Assembly (NCBI RefSeq): GCF_900107045.1
Contig: NZ_FNON01000017.1
Span: forward strand, 1 to 64,000
Source: Amycolatopsis xylanica
GTDB lineage: Bacteria > Actinomycetota > Actinomycetes > Mycobacteriales > Pseudonocardiaceae
Length of the DNA stretch: 64,000 nt
Reading direction: 5' to 3'
Shown here in pieces: positions 30,571 through 39,584 of this stretch; position 1 is the first letter of the stretch, and every line of letters begins with the position of its first letter. A program made the translations under genes and the position numbers. The notes below the pieces were generated by a model. The model ran no database searches, was not told the origin of the DNA, and saw only the letters and a list, made by a program, of their open reading frames with translations.

Positions 30571-31305
30571 CTAGCCTTGTCCGGTGGCCTTGCGACCTTC
30601 GACGATCGCGGTCAGCAGTTGCAAGATCCATGGCTCGACCGCCTCCTTGGTCACGCCCCACGCGGTCAGCAGGTCATAAGCCCGACCCTCGCCCAGTTCC
30701 AGGATCGCGAACAGGATGTGTTCCGTGCCAATGTAATTGTGGCCGAGGCGCAGTCCTTCGCGCAGCGTCAGCTCCATGACCTTCTTGCCGTGGGCGTCGA
30801 ACGGGAGCTGGTCGGCGATCGTGTCGGAGGGCGGGTCGAAGGAGTCCATGACCTTCGGGATCGCTTCTTGGATGGGCAGGCCGAACTCGGCGATCGCCTT
30901 GGCGGCGAGGCCTTCCGTCTCGCCGAGCAGGCCGAAGAGCAGGTGTTCGGCGCCGATGTGGTTGTTGGAGGCGTTGCGGGCCGCGGCTTGGGCGCCGATG
31001 ACGACCTTGCGGGCGCGGTCGGTGAAGCGGCCGAAGGTGTTGGCCAGCTCTTCAAGGCTGGGTTCCTTGGGGACGAAGCGTTTCTGGGCCGCCTGCTTCG
31101 AGACGCCCATGCTGCGGCCGATGTCGGTCCAGGAGGCTCCGGAACGCCTGGCCTGGTCGACGAAGTGGCCGATCAGGTGATCCGCGACCTCGCCGAGGTT
31201 GTCGGCGACCAGCACCGCGTCGGAAAGCTGGGCGAGCGCGTCGCCGTCGGAGTGCTGTTTCTTGATGTAGGTGATGAGTTCGTCCAATCGGACTGGTGAA
31301 GTCAT
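30571..31305 (-). CDS. Fused HTH / Clp N-terminal domain protein
   Basis: A 244-residue protein. Residues ~56-81 hold an HTH (SGASWTDIGRSMGVSKQAAQ), followed by two Clp_N repeats: RFTDRARKVVIGAQAAARNA with GAEHLLFGLLGE, and FDAHGKKVMELTLREGLRLG with GTEHILFAILELGEG. The split paralogue is at 11224-11975. Both loci share paired GTCAAC/GTTGAC operators next to their start codon, so the HTH is probably autoregulatory. Role in protein quality control is an inference from the Clp_N domain. Confidence 0.85.
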   Translation of the reverse strand: MTSPVRLDELITYIKKQHSDGDALAQLSDAVLVADNLGEVADHLIGHFVDQARRSGASWTDIGRSMGVSKQAAQKRFVPKEPSLEELANTFGRFTDRARKVVIGAQAAARNASNNHIGAEHLLFGLLGETEGLAAKAIAEFGLPIQEAIPKVMDSFDPPSDTIADQLPFDAHGKKVMELTLREGLRLGHNYIGTEHILFAILELGEGRAYDLLTAWGVTKEAVEPWILQLLTAIVEGRKATGQG

Positions 31306-31307
31306 GC

Positions 31308-31353
31308 GTCAACTGTAGGTTGACGATCGGCCGTGCGTCAACCCCGGGTTGAC
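31308..31353. promoter_or_regulatory. Paired GTCAAC...GTTGAC operators before the fused HTH-ClpN gene
   Basis: GTCAACTGTAGGTTGAC (31308-31324) and GTCAACCCCGGGTTGAC (31337-31353) are two 17-bp inverted repeats centred 29 bp apart, the first three bases upstream of the ATG at 31305. The pair at 11979-12021 uses the same arms with a one-base-shorter centre. Confidence 0.7.
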
Positions 31354-31357
31354 CAGG

Positions 31358-32524
31358 TCACCCGAAGGGCAGACCGACGTAGTTCTCGGCCAGGCTGGTC
31401 GCGGCCGCGTGGGAGCTGACCGTGTACTGGAGCTGGGAGACCTGGAGACGGCGCTGGAACGGGTCGGCCGCAGGGTCGATGTGGAGCATGGTCGTCATGA
31501 ACCAGGAGAAGTGCTCGGCTCGCCAGACTCGGCGCAGGCAAGTCTCCGAGTAGGCCGACGCGGGCTCGGGATTCTTGTGCAGCAACAGTTCCTTCACCGC
31601 GCGGGACAGCACGAGCACGTCGGCGATGGCGAGGTTCATACCCTTGGCGCCCGTCGCGGGGACGATGTGGGCCGAGTCGCCCGCCAGGAACAGCCTGCCG
31701 TGGCGCATGGGCTCGACCACGAAACTGCGCATCGGGGCGATGTTCTTGTCCAGGATCGGGCCCTCGATCAGGGAGAAGCCGTCCGCGGCCAGTCGAGTGT
31801 CCAATTCGGACCAGATGCGGTCGTCTGACCAGGACTCGATGCGGTCACCGTTGGGGACCTGGAGGTAGAGGCGGGTGATCTCGGGCGAGCGCATGCTGTG
31901 CAGCGCGAAGCCGCGCTCGTGGTGGGCGTAGATCAGCTCGTCGTCGGACGGGCGGGTCTGCGCGAGTACGCCCAGCCAGGAGAACGGGTACTCGCGATCG
32001 AACGCTTGTTGCGCGGGAATGGCCGGGCGGCTGATGCCATGGAAGCCGTCGCAGCCCGCGATGACGTCGCACTCCAGCACCTGCGAGACGCCGTCGCTGT
32101 CGCGGTAGGAAATACGCGGGCGCTCAGTGTCTATTTCGGACAATGAAACGTCGGAGACCTCGTAGTGGATCTGCTGGCCGCGTGCCTCGTGTGCGTCGAT
32201 CAGGTCCTTGACGATCTCCTGCTGACCATAGACCACAATGGACTTGCCGGTCAGCTCCGTCAGCGGGATGCGGTGGTCCTCACCGCCGAAGCGGAGCGAA
32301 AGGCCTTCGTGCACAAGGCCTTCCGCGTCCATCCGCGTCGCGAGACCGAGTTCGCGGAACAGTTCGACCGTCGGATGCTCGCAGACTCCCGCACGCACGC
32401 GCTGGCGGATGTAGTCCCGGCCGCGGGCTTCGAGTATCACCGACTCGATGCCCTCCAGGTGCAAGAGGTGAGCGAGCACGAGCCCGGCGGGGCCCGCTCC
32501 GACGATGCCGACCTGTGTACGCAA
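31358..32524 (-). CDS. pobA: 4-hydroxybenzoate 3-monooxygenase
   Basis: A 388-residue flavoprotein. GIVGAGPAGLVLAHLLHLEG is the FAD-binding motif, VIAGCDGFHGISR the DG motif, and LFLAGDSAHIVPATGAKGMN the GD motif; the whole chain aligns by eye with PobA. It hydroxylates 4-hydroxybenzoate to protocatechuate using NADPH and O2. The TTG start at 32524 has AGGAG seven bases upstream and follows the stop of the upstream reductase gene by one base, so the two are one operon. The IclR gene on the same strand further upstream is the likely regulator. Confidence 0.92.
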   Translation of the reverse strand: MRTQVGIVGAGPAGLVLAHLLHLEGIESVILEARGRDYIRQRVRAGVCEHPTVELFRELGLATRMDAEGLVHEGLSLRFGGEDHRIPLTELTGKSIVVYGQQEIVKDLIDAHEARGQQIHYEVSDVSLSEIDTERPRISYRDSDGVSQVLECDVIAGCDGFHGISRPAIPAQQAFDREYPFSWLGVLAQTRPSDDELIYAHHERGFALHSMRSPEITRLYLQVPNGDRIESWSDDRIWSELDTRLAADGFSLIEGPILDKNIAPMRSFVVEPMRHGRLFLAGDSAHIVPATGAKGMNLAIADVLVLSRAVKELLLHKNPEPASAYSETCLRRVWRAEHFSWFMTTMLHIDPAADPFQRRLQVSQLQYTVSSHAAATSLAENYVGLPFG

Positions 32525-32525
32525 A

Positions 32526-33737
32526 CTAACTCCTAGATTTGGCCAATCCCTTGAGATCGAACTCGGCCGCCCGCAGCTCGTCGAGCGTCACCGGCTTGGT
32601 GGCGGCGAGCAGGCGGCGGGCGGAAACGTGGTCGCTGGGGCGGTTCACCGACTCGACGGCGATCAGCACGTCTTCGCGGAACGCCAGGATGGAGAACTTG
32701 CCCGCGTCCTTGTCGCCGGTGACCAGCAGGTGGTCGGCGCCGGTGCCGATACCGGCGATCTGCAGCTTGTTGCCGAGCTGGTCGGTCCAGAACCACGGGA
32801 CGCTGTCGTACGGCGCGGGGGCGCCCGTGATCGTCGCGGCGACCCAGCGGGCCTGGTCGACGGCGTTCTGCACGGACTCGAGACGGGTCGCCTGGCCGGC
32901 GTGCACGCACGGGAAGTTGGCGCAGTCGCCGACCGCGAAGATCTTGGGGTCGCTGGTGGTGAGGTGCTCGTCGACGACGATGCCGTTGTCGACCTTGAGG
33001 CCCGCTTCTTCGGCGAGCGCGGTTTCGGGGAGCACGCCGACGCCGATGACGACGAGGTCGGCCGGCAGGCGGCGGCCGTCGGTGAGCTCGACCGACTCGA
33101 CCTTGCCGTCGCCGTGCAGCGCGGTGACGCCGTGACCGAGGATCAGCGTCGCGCCGGCCTGCTCGTGGAGCGCGGCGAAGTGCGCGGAGATCTCCGGGGT
33201 CGCGACGCGCGCGAGGAGCCGGTCCTGCGCTTCGACGACCGTGACCGGGCGGCCCGCGTGCGCGGCGAACTCCAGTCCGATGAAGCCGCCGCCGATGACG
33301 ACGACGTCTTTCGCCTGCTCCAGTGCGGCGCGCAGGGAGTCGGCGTCATCGCGGGTGCGCAGGCCGAGCACGCCTTCGAGGTCCGCGCCGGGCACCGGGA
33401 GCGGGCGGTTGCGTGCGCCGGTGGCGAGCACGAGGTGGTCGTATTCGAGCGAGGTGCCGTCCTCGAGCGTGACCGTCGACTCGGCGCGGTTGATGGCGGC
33501 GACGCGGCCGTCGACGAGCTCGATGTCCTTGTCGTTGAAGAAGTCCTGGGGTCGCAGGTGCAGCGCGTCGACGCCCGCGGTCCCCTGCAGGTACTGCTTC
33601 GACAGCGGCGGGCGCTGGTACGGCACGCCCGGTTCGTCGCCGATCAGCACGACCCGCCCGGCGAAACCCTTGTCCCGCAACGAAGCGGCGGCTTGGAACC
33701 CACTCTGTCCCGCACCGGCGACGAGGACCGTTGTCAT
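32526..33737 (-). CDS. FAD-dependent NAD(P) oxidoreductase (ferredoxin reductase-like)
   Basis: A 403-residue two-dinucleotide-binding protein. VAGAGQSGFQAAASLRDKGF (FAD), then VVVIGGGFIGLEFAAHAGRP (NAD(P)), and FAVGDCANFPCVHAGQATRL (C-terminal FAD loop) match the ferredoxin/rubredoxin reductase family (pyr_redox_2 with reductase_C). It passes electrons from NAD(P)H to a small iron-sulfur or P450 partner. No such partner is adjacent; PobA itself needs none. It is in an operon with pobA. Confidence 0.88.
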   Translation of the reverse strand: MTTVLVAGAGQSGFQAAASLRDKGFAGRVVLIGDEPGVPYQRPPLSKQYLQGTAGVDALHLRPQDFFNDKDIELVDGRVAAINRAESTVTLEDGTSLEYDHLVLATGARNRPLPVPGADLEGVLGLRTRDDADSLRAALEQAKDVVVIGGGFIGLEFAAHAGRPVTVVEAQDRLLARVATPEISAHFAALHEQAGATLILGHGVTALHGDGKVESVELTDGRRLPADLVVIGVGVLPETALAEEAGLKVDNGIVVDEHLTTSDPKIFAVGDCANFPCVHAGQATRLESVQNAVDQARWVAATITGAPAPYDSVPWFWTDQLGNKLQIAGIGTGADHLLVTGDKDAGKFSILAFREDVLIAVESVNRPSDHVSARRLLAATKPVTLDELRAAEFDLKGLAKSRS

Positions 33738-33821
33738 TGTTGCTCCTCTCGGTTCTTAGCCCTCATCTGAGCACATCCCGGCTAGCCCGTGCGAGTGGTC
33801 TAGGGGTTGCTCACAGCATGC

Positions 33822-34637
33822 TCAGGGGCTGCGGTCGGCGGGCCTGGACTTCCGCTCAGCGGAAGCCGGCATCCGGGCGGCGCGGGGCGCGCCGAGTGAC
33901 CGGGAGATCCCGCGCGCGGCCGCGCGCACGGCCGGGACCAGGCTGCGTGCGTCGGTGCCCTCGGCGGGGACGACCAGGGAAATCGCGGCGACGACTGTGT
34001 CATCTGTGCCGTAGACGGGGGCGGCGACGGACATCGACACCAGCTCGATCTGGCGGTCGCTGATCGCGTACCCGTCGCGCCGCACGTCCGCGAGGACACG
34101 CCGCAGCTTCGCGGGCGATGAGATGGTCCTGGCGGTATAGCGCTTGAGCGGGGCCGCGAGCACCGATTCCTGGACCTCCGACGGCGCGTTCGCGAGCAGC
34201 ACCAGCCCGACGCCGGTCGCGTGGGCGGCGAGCCGCCCGCCGGGGCGCGACACGACGTTGACGGCGCCGCGTGCGGAGATCCGTTCCAGGTAGACGACGT
34301 CGGGAACGTCGAGCACGGCGAGCTGGACGTTCTGATGCGTCGCCTCGTAGAGGTCTTCGAGGAACGGCATCGCGCTCTCGCGCAGGCTCATCCCGTGCGG
34401 CGAGAGCGACGCGACCTCCCACAGCCAGAGTCCGACGCGGTAGCGGCCGTCCTCCTCGCGTTCGAGCGCGCCGCGGCGGACGAGCTCGGCGACGATGCGA
34501 TGGGCGGTGGACAATGGCAGGCCGGCGCGACGGGACAAATCGGACAGCGTCAGCTTCGGGCGGTCCGAGGTGAAGGCGCCGAGAAGATCCAGGACACGCT
34601 CCGCCACCGAGGGCGGGCGGGCTGCGTTGTGCCGCAT
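33822..34637 (-). CDS. IclR-family transcriptional regulator
   Basis: A 271-residue protein. The N-terminal winged HTH (LTLSDLSRRAGLPLSTAHRI, then VAELVRRGALEREEDGRY) is followed by the IclR effector domain (NVQLAVLDVPDVVYLERISA, SSPAKLRRVLADVRRDGYAI). Many IclR proteins next to pobA (PobR, PcaR) activate aromatic catabolic genes, so pobA is the likely target. A CGCCCG-AA-CGGGCG palindrome (34652-34665) lies just upstream and may be its site. The C-terminal tail is unusually Arg/Ser/Pro-rich. Confidence 0.88.
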   Translation of the reverse strand: MRHNAARPPSVAERVLDLLGAFTSDRPKLTLSDLSRRAGLPLSTAHRIVAELVRRGALEREEDGRYRVGLWLWEVASLSPHGMSLRESAMPFLEDLYEATHQNVQLAVLDVPDVVYLERISARGAVNVVSRPGGRLAAHATGVGLVLLANAPSEVQESVLAAPLKRYTARTISSPAKLRRVLADVRRDGYAISDRQIELVSMSVAAPVYGTDDTVVAAISLVVPAEGTDARSLVPAVRAAARGISRSLGAPRAARMPASAERKSRPADRSP

Positions 34638-34651
34638 AGAGCCAGGTTAGC

Positions 34652-34665
34652 CGCCCGAACGGGCG
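34652..34665. promoter_or_regulatory. 14-bp palindrome between IclR and permease genes
   Basis: CGCCCG-AA-CGGGCG lies 15 bases upstream of the IclR start. It is in the shared gap with the divergent permease gene and is a candidate IclR site. Confidence 0.45.
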
Positions 34666-34764
34666 AACGATCCTGCCCGGGTGGACACCTCCGGAAACAC
34701 GATCAGCACTGGCGCGACACGCTACCGTCACGCGCGAGGCGTTGGCTTCGGGCAAGGAGGCGTC

Positions 34765-36108
34765 ATGGCCGAGAAACATCCCGTCGACGAAGTGCTGCCG
34801 TTCGGGCGGCTGACGTTGCTGGGCCTGCAGCACATGTCGATCATGTACGCCGGTTCGGTGGCCGTGCCGCTGATCGTGGGCAGCGCGCTGAAGCTGGACC
34901 AGGCGACGATCGCGCTGCTCGTCAACGCGGACCTGCTGGTCGCGGGCATCGCGACGCTGATTCAGGCGATCGGCGTGTGGAAGATCTTCGGCATCCGGCT
35001 GCCGGTGGTCGCGGGCGCCACGTTCAGCGTGGTGAACCCGATGATCCTGATCGGCTCCCAGTACGGCATGCCGGCGGTGTACGGCGCGATGCTCGCGTCC
35101 GGCGTGTTCGGGCTGCTGATCGCGCGGCCGTTCGCGAAACTCGTGCGCTTCTTCCCGCCGCTGGTGTCCGGGACGCTGCTGGTGGTGATCGGAGTTTCGC
35201 TGATCGGGCCGGGCGCGTCGATGATCGCCGGGCACGACACCCAGTCGCCCGACTACGCGCGGCCGTCGCACATCCTGCTGGCGCTGGGCGTGATCGCGCT
35301 GGTGGTGCTGTTCACCCGGTTCCTGCGCGGGTTCGCGAACCAGATCGGGCCGCTGGTCGCGCTGGCGCTCGGCCTGGTGGTGGCGATCCCGATGGGACTC
35401 GTGCACCTCGACGGCGTCTCGTCGGCCTCGTGGTTCGGGCTCGCGTCGCCGTTCCACTTCGGACCGCCGACGTTCCCGATCGCGGCCGTGCTCTCGATGT
35501 GCGTGGTCATGCTGGTGACCTACACCGAGTCGACGGCCGACCTGCTGGCGGTCGGCGAGATCACCGGCAAGCCCGTGAGCGACGCCGACCTCGCGCGCGG
35601 CCTCGCGACCGACGGCCTGTCGGCGGTGCTCGGCGGCGTGATGAACTCGTTCCCCGACACGGCTTTCGCCCAGAACGTCGGGCTGGTGCAGATGACGCGC
35701 GTGCGGTCGCGGTGGGTGGTCGCGGTGACCGGCGGGGTGCTGCTGCTGATGGGCCTGGTCCCGAAGATCGGCGCGTTCATCGCGGCGGTGCCGGAGCCGG
35801 TGATCGGCGCGGTGGCCGTGGTGATGTTCGCGATGGTGGCGGCTGTCGGCCTGCAGAACCTGCGCAAGGTGGAGTTTTCGGGCAACCACAACACTTTCGT
35901 GGTCGCGGTGTCGATCGGCGTCGGCATGCTGCCCGCGGTCGCGCTGGACCGCTTCGGGAACTCGATCTTCTTCAAGAACTTCCCGGCCTGGCTGCAGACG
36001 ATCTGCGGGAGCCCGATCACGATCACCGCGATCCTCGCCTTCACACTGAACCTCCTCTTCAACCACCTGGGCTCCCGCCGCCCCGACCCCGACCTGGTCT
36101 CCATCTAG
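34765..36108 (+). CDS. Nucleobase:cation symporter-2 (uracil/xanthine permease-like)
   Basis: A 447-residue permease of normal NCS2 length with about 14 hydrophobic segments. Signature pieces: GLQHMSIMYAGSVAVPLIVG in TM1, ATFSVVNPMILIG, and the NCS2 motif FPDTAFAQNVGLVQMTRVRS (about residues 296-315). It would import a purine or uracil with protons. ATG 34765 has AAGGAGG upstream. It is divergent from the IclR gene; whether it belongs to aromatic or purine metabolism is not shown by the sequence. Confidence 0.9.
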   Translation: MAEKHPVDEVLPFGRLTLLGLQHMSIMYAGSVAVPLIVGSALKLDQATIALLVNADLLVAGIATLIQAIGVWKIFGIRLPVVAGATFSVVNPMILIGSQYGMPAVYGAMLASGVFGLLIARPFAKLVRFFPPLVSGTLLVVIGVSLIGPGASMIAGHDTQSPDYARPSHILLALGVIALVVLFTRFLRGFANQIGPLVALALGLVVAIPMGLVHLDGVSSASWFGLASPFHFGPPTFPIAAVLSMCVVMLVTYTESTADLLAVGEITGKPVSDADLARGLATDGLSAVLGGVMNSFPDTAFAQNVGLVQMTRVRSRWVVAVTGGVLLLMGLVPKIGAFIAAVPEPVIGAVAVVMFAMVAAVGLQNLRKVEFSGNHNTFVVAVSIGVGMLPAVALDRFGNSIFFKNFPAWLQTICGSPITITAILAFTLNLLFNHLGSRRPDPDLVSI

Positions 36109-36114
36109 CCGGTC

Positions 36115-36206
36115 AAAAAAATCCCAATGCGGCATTCGCCAGATTTCAGGCCGCCAATGTGGCATTCGTCAGACCAAAGCTGACCAATGCCACATTGGGA
36201 TTTTTT
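36115..36206. repeat. 92-bp palindromic element, copy A (three-arm hairpin)
   Basis: AAAAAATCCCAATGCGGCAT (left arm 1, from 36116) pairs with the right arm 36186-36206 with one mismatch. A second left arm, CCAATGTGGCATTCGTCA (36153-36170), can pair instead with TGACCAATGCCACATTGG (36182-36199, one mismatch). A near-identical copy is at 45708-45798. Both sit between convergent genes and end in T-runs on both strands, so they can act as bidirectional terminators. Confidence 0.75.
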
Positions 36207-36212
36207 CCGGGG

Positions 36213-37427
36213 TTAGAGGAGCCAGGAGTACTCGCGGAACTCCCAGTCGGTGACCGTGCGGGCGAAGCGGGTGAGTTCGGCGCGCTTGAGGGCGGCGAAG
36301 AGTTCGACGAAGCGGGGGCCGAGGCCTGCGACCAGGGTCTTGTCGTCTTCGAGGGCGTCCAGGGCCGCGGGGAGGGAGGTGGGCAACGGGTCGCCCGAGC
36401 CGGGCGGCGGGGGTGTCAGGTCGTGCTGGATGCCGTCGAGGCCTGCCGCGAGGACCGCGGCGATCGCCAGGTAGAGGTTGGCCGAGCCGTCGCCGCCGCG
36501 GACTTCGACCCGGTCGTTCTCCGGCGGGATGCGGACGTAGGCGGTGCGGTCGTCGGGGCCCCAGTTCGCGGCGACGGGGGTCAGGCCCTCGCCGAGGCGT
36601 TTGTAGGCGGTGATCGTCGGGTTGAGCAAGGCGGTCAACGCCGGCGCGTGCGCCAGGATCCCGGCGAGAAAGGCTTCGAGCGGCGGCGGGCCCGAAGAGT
36701 CCACAAGGGACACATGCAGATGGCAGCCGTTGCCGGCGCGCTCGTTGAAGGGCTTGCCCATGAACGTCGCCAGCAGGCCGTGTGCGGACGCGACCTCCTT
36801 GACCACGTACCGGCAGAGGAACGCGCGGTCGGCCACGTCCAGGGCCTCGGAGTGGCGCAGGTTCATTTCGAACTGGCCACCGCTGAACTCGTGATTGCCC
36901 GCCGTGACGCCAAGGCCCATGTCCCGGCAGCGGCGCAGCAGCCGCGAGATCATGCCTTCGGGGTCGTGCGCGGTGCCGACGATGTAGCCGGCCGTGTCGC
37001 GCTCGCCGTAGGGCGCCCAGCCGCCGGAGTCGCGGCGGCAGAGGTAGAACTCCAGCTCGGGACCGACCACAGGCGACAGACCGCACTCCGTGTACCGCGC
37101 GACCTGCGCGCGCAGGATGTCGCGCGGGGAGAACGCGAGCGGCTCGCCGTGAGGGTCCGAGATGTCCGCGAGGCACCACGCGACGTCCGCGGAGCCGATC
37201 AGCGTCGACACGTCGGGGCGGGCGACGGCGTCCGGCCAGCCGCCGCCGGAGGTCTCGGGCGCGTCGAGCGGGTTCGCGGCCAGGTCGGTCAGCAGCAGCG
37301 CCTGGCAGAAGCCGAGGCCGTGCGTCACCGCCCGGTGGAACTCGTCGACCGTGACCTCCTTGCCGCGCGCGACGCCGTGCAGGTCGCTCCACAGCACTCT
37401 GACCAGGTCCGCTCCGCCGAGATCCAC
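36213..37427 (-). CDS. Glutamine synthetase-like gamma-glutamylamine ligase
   Basis: A 404-residue member of the glutamine synthetase family, shorter than GlnA. Catalytic pieces: VVGPELEFYL (Glu), TAGNHEFSGGQFEMNL (Glu/His), GNGCHLHVSL (His), and VRIPPENDRVEVRGGDGSAN (Arg/Glu). The form resembles gamma-glutamylpolyamine or gamma-glutamylanilide synthetases (PuuA/GlnA3/AtdA1 groups) rather than primary GlnA, as the adenylylation Tyr region is absent. It would ligate glutamate to an amine with ATP. GTG 37427. A PuuD-like hydrolase gene and aldehyde dehydrogenase lie nearby. Confidence 0.85.
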   Translation of the reverse strand: MDLGGADLVRVLWSDLHGVARGKEVTVDEFHRAVTHGLGFCQALLLTDLAANPLDAPETSGGGWPDAVARPDVSTLIGSADVAWCLADISDPHGEPLAFSPRDILRAQVARYTECGLSPVVGPELEFYLCRRDSGGWAPYGERDTAGYIVGTAHDPEGMISRLLRRCRDMGLGVTAGNHEFSGGQFEMNLRHSEALDVADRAFLCRYVVKEVASAHGLLATFMGKPFNERAGNGCHLHVSLVDSSGPPPLEAFLAGILAHAPALTALLNPTITAYKRLGEGLTPVAANWGPDDRTAYVRIPPENDRVEVRGGDGSANLYLAIAAVLAAGLDGIQHDLTPPPPGSGDPLPTSLPAALDALEDDKTLVAGLGPRFVELFAALKRAELTRFARTVTDWEFREYSWLL

Positions 37428-37443
37428 CCGAGCCCTCCCAAAT

Positions 37444-37457
37444 GTTTGGTCCCAAAC
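37444..37457. promoter_or_regulatory. TTTGG-type operator, site 1 (upstream of ADC-like gene)
   Basis: GTTTGG-TC-CCAAAC followed by GATATG. Same motif as at 41096 and 41166. It is 42 bases before the chosen ADC-like start (37499) and between that gene and the divergent ligase gene (start 37427). Confidence 0.65.
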
Positions 37458-37498
37458 GATATGCTGTCACCCGGCGCATGGACAAGCATGGAGGCGAC

Positions 37499-38287
37499 GT
37501 GGCCGAGGTTCGCGGTTTCTTCACCCCGAAGACGGCCACCGGCCGGGCCTCGCTGGTGCCCTCCCCACCTTGGCACTACTCGGGCGATCTGCTCACCATC
37601 GAATACCGGACCGACCCGGAACGGGTGGCCGAGCTGCTGCCAGCGCCGCTCGAACCGGCCGCCGATGACCCCGGCGCCGTCGCGCTGATCTGGGCCGACT
37701 GGCAGTCCTGCGGTGACTCCCGAGAGGAGCTGCTCGATCCGGTCCGCGCGCAGTACAAGGAGTGCTTCGCCGTCGTCCGATGCGCCTACCAGGGCAGGAC
37801 GTACTCCCGGTGCGTCTACATCTGGGTCGACAAGGACTTCGCCATCGCGCGCGGCCTGCACCAGGGCTACCCCAAGAAACTCGGCTCGATCCACATGACA
37901 CGCCCACACCCGTACGGCCCGGCGCCACGCCTGAAACCAGGCGCGAAGCTGGGCGCGACACTCGCCGCCGGCGACCGCAGGCTCGCCGAAGCCGTGGTCA
38001 CGCTGCGCGAACCGGCCGATACCAACGGTTTCGTCAACGGTCACCCGATGGCACACCACCGCTGGCTCCCGTCGATCGAAAAGGACGGTGGCCTGGCGCT
38101 CGACGAGCTCATCGAGAGCGGCGCCGCGAGCTTCGAAGGCGGCACGCCGTGGGCCGCCGACGCCGACCTCACGCTCTTCGAGTCGCCGACCGAAGAGCTC
38201 GCCGGGCTGGTCATCAGGGAGCCCATCGGCGCCTACTACCGGCAAGTCGGCGTCACCTGGGATGGCGGCACGCGCCTCACGGGTTAG
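37499..38287 (+). CDS. Acetoacetate decarboxylase family enzyme
   Basis: A 262-residue member of the ADC superfamily. GLHQGYPKKLGSIHMTR holds the adjacent Lys pair of the active site, preceded by ECFAVVRCAYQGRTYSRCVY and followed by a beta-rich core. Members decarboxylate or hydrate beta-keto or enol acids. I prefer GTG 37499, which has TGGAGG five bases before it; ATG 37478 is also in frame. It is followed after 9 bases by a MarR regulator gene in the same operon and preceded by a TTTGG operator. Confidence 0.83.
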   Translation: MAEVRGFFTPKTATGRASLVPSPPWHYSGDLLTIEYRTDPERVAELLPAPLEPAADDPGAVALIWADWQSCGDSREELLDPVRAQYKECFAVVRCAYQGRTYSRCVYIWVDKDFAIARGLHQGYPKKLGSIHMTRPHPYGPAPRLKPGAKLGATLAAGDRRLAEAVVTLREPADTNGFVNGHPMAHHRWLPSIEKDGGLALDELIESGAASFEGGTPWAADADLTLFESPTEELAGLVIREPIGAYYRQVGVTWDGGTRLTG

Positions 38288-38296
38288 GGTCTGCGG

Positions 38297-38866
38297 GTGA
38301 CCGGGCACCACAAGCTCTCCGAGACCGAGCGCGCCGTCCAGGCCAAGCTCGGGGACATCCCGCTGTTCTGGGAACAGATGCAGGCGGCGGCGAACCTGCA
38401 TCGCGCGGCGGCCGCGGTCCGCCTGCACTTCGAGAACTCGGTGCTGCGGTCGTCCGACCTCACCTGGACCGGGTTCGTGGTGCTCTGGGTCTCCTGGATC
38501 TGGGGCGAGATGGAGACCAGGCACGTCGCCGAGGAAGCGGGCATCACCAAGGGCACGCTGACCGGCGTGGTGAAGACGCTCGAATCGCGTGGACTCGTGG
38601 TCCGCACCCGCCACGCCACCGACGGCCGTCTCGTGCTGCTCTCGCTCACAGAAGAGGGCGAAGAGCTGATGGAGACGCTGTTCCCGGCGTTCAATCTCGA
38701 GGAAGTGTTCGTCACCTCGCGCCTGTCGACGGCCGAGTGCAAACGCCTCGCAGGCGCGCTGCGCAAGATCGTCTCGCAGGTCGAAGAAGAGGGCGAGCAG
38801 CGCCGAGCCGAACTGCACGCCGAAGGCACTCCCCCGCGTCGCGGCGGCCGTCGCAAACCCGCCTAA
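38297..38866 (+). CDS. MarR-family transcriptional regulator
   Basis: A 189-residue protein. The winged HTH is at about residues 62-110: TRHVAEEAGITKGTLTGVVK, then TLESRGLVVRTRHATDGRLV, LLSLTEEGEEL. The dimerisation helices at both ends are of the usual MarR length; a basic C-tail (PPRRGGRRKPA) is extra. Next to catabolic genes, MarR proteins usually respond to an aromatic or amine substrate. Likely binds the TTTGG palindromes at 37444, 41096 and 41166; the first is at its own operon. Confidence 0.88.
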   Translation: MTGHHKLSETERAVQAKLGDIPLFWEQMQAAANLHRAAAAVRLHFENSVLRSSDLTWTGFVVLWVSWIWGEMETRHVAEEAGITKGTLTGVVKTLESRGLVVRTRHATDGRLVLLSLTEEGEELMETLFPAFNLEEVFVTSRLSTAECKRLAGALRKIVSQVEEEGEQRRAELHAEGTPPRRGGRRKPA

Positions 38867-39584
38867 CCGACGCGGGACACAGCGGGCTTGATCGCCGCCG
38901 CGGCCACCAGCGCGCGGAACAGCGCCTTGCTCGCCGCGTCGAACTGCGCGGTGTCCTCTGGATGCCACTGCACGCCGAGGAACCAGCCCCGCCCCTCGGG
39001 CCGCTCGACCGACTCGATCGTCCCGTCGCAGGTGCGCGCGCCGGCGACGAGGCCGTCGCCGAGCCGTTCGAGGCATTGGTGATGGAAGCAGGACACTCGA
39101 ATCGAGTCGGTACCGACCGTGGCCTCGAGCAGCGTGCCAGCCTTGACCGCGGCCAGCTGCACGACGTGCTTGTGCCCGCGGATGTCCTGGCGCAGCGTGC
39201 CGCCGAGCACCACGTTGACCACCTGCATGCCACGGCAGATGGCCAGCGTCGGCAGGCCGACGTTCAGCGCGTGCGCGGCGAGCGCGAGGTCGAACGCGTC
39301 CTGCTCGGCGTCCACGTCGTACACCGCGTCGTGGGTGACCGCGGCGCCGTAGCGATAGGGCGCGAGGTCACCGCCGCCCGGCAGCAGCAGCGCGTCGCAG
39401 CGCGCCAGCCGTTCGGCGATCTCGATCGAGTCGGCGACGCCACGCGGCGCGTGCGGATGCAGCATGACCGGTTCGCCGCCCGCCTCGAAAACGGCTTCGG
39501 CCAGCGAACGGGCGACCACCTCGGCGCGGAACCGCAACGCCGAGGCCGTCGCCGAGAACCGAGCGGGCAACGCGATCAGCGGTC

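Noticed and set aside
31358-36108. A single aromatic-degradation operon including the nucleobase permease
   Set aside because: The permease is on the other strand and matches NCS2 uracil/xanthine carriers, not aromatic acid permeases.
34000-37688. Very long antisense open frames (over 700 and 1100 codons) across the permease, ligase and aldehyde dehydrogenase region
   Set aside because: They are rich in Arg/Ala/Pro and lie opposite well-supported genes; a by-product of high GC. No family motif is seen in them.
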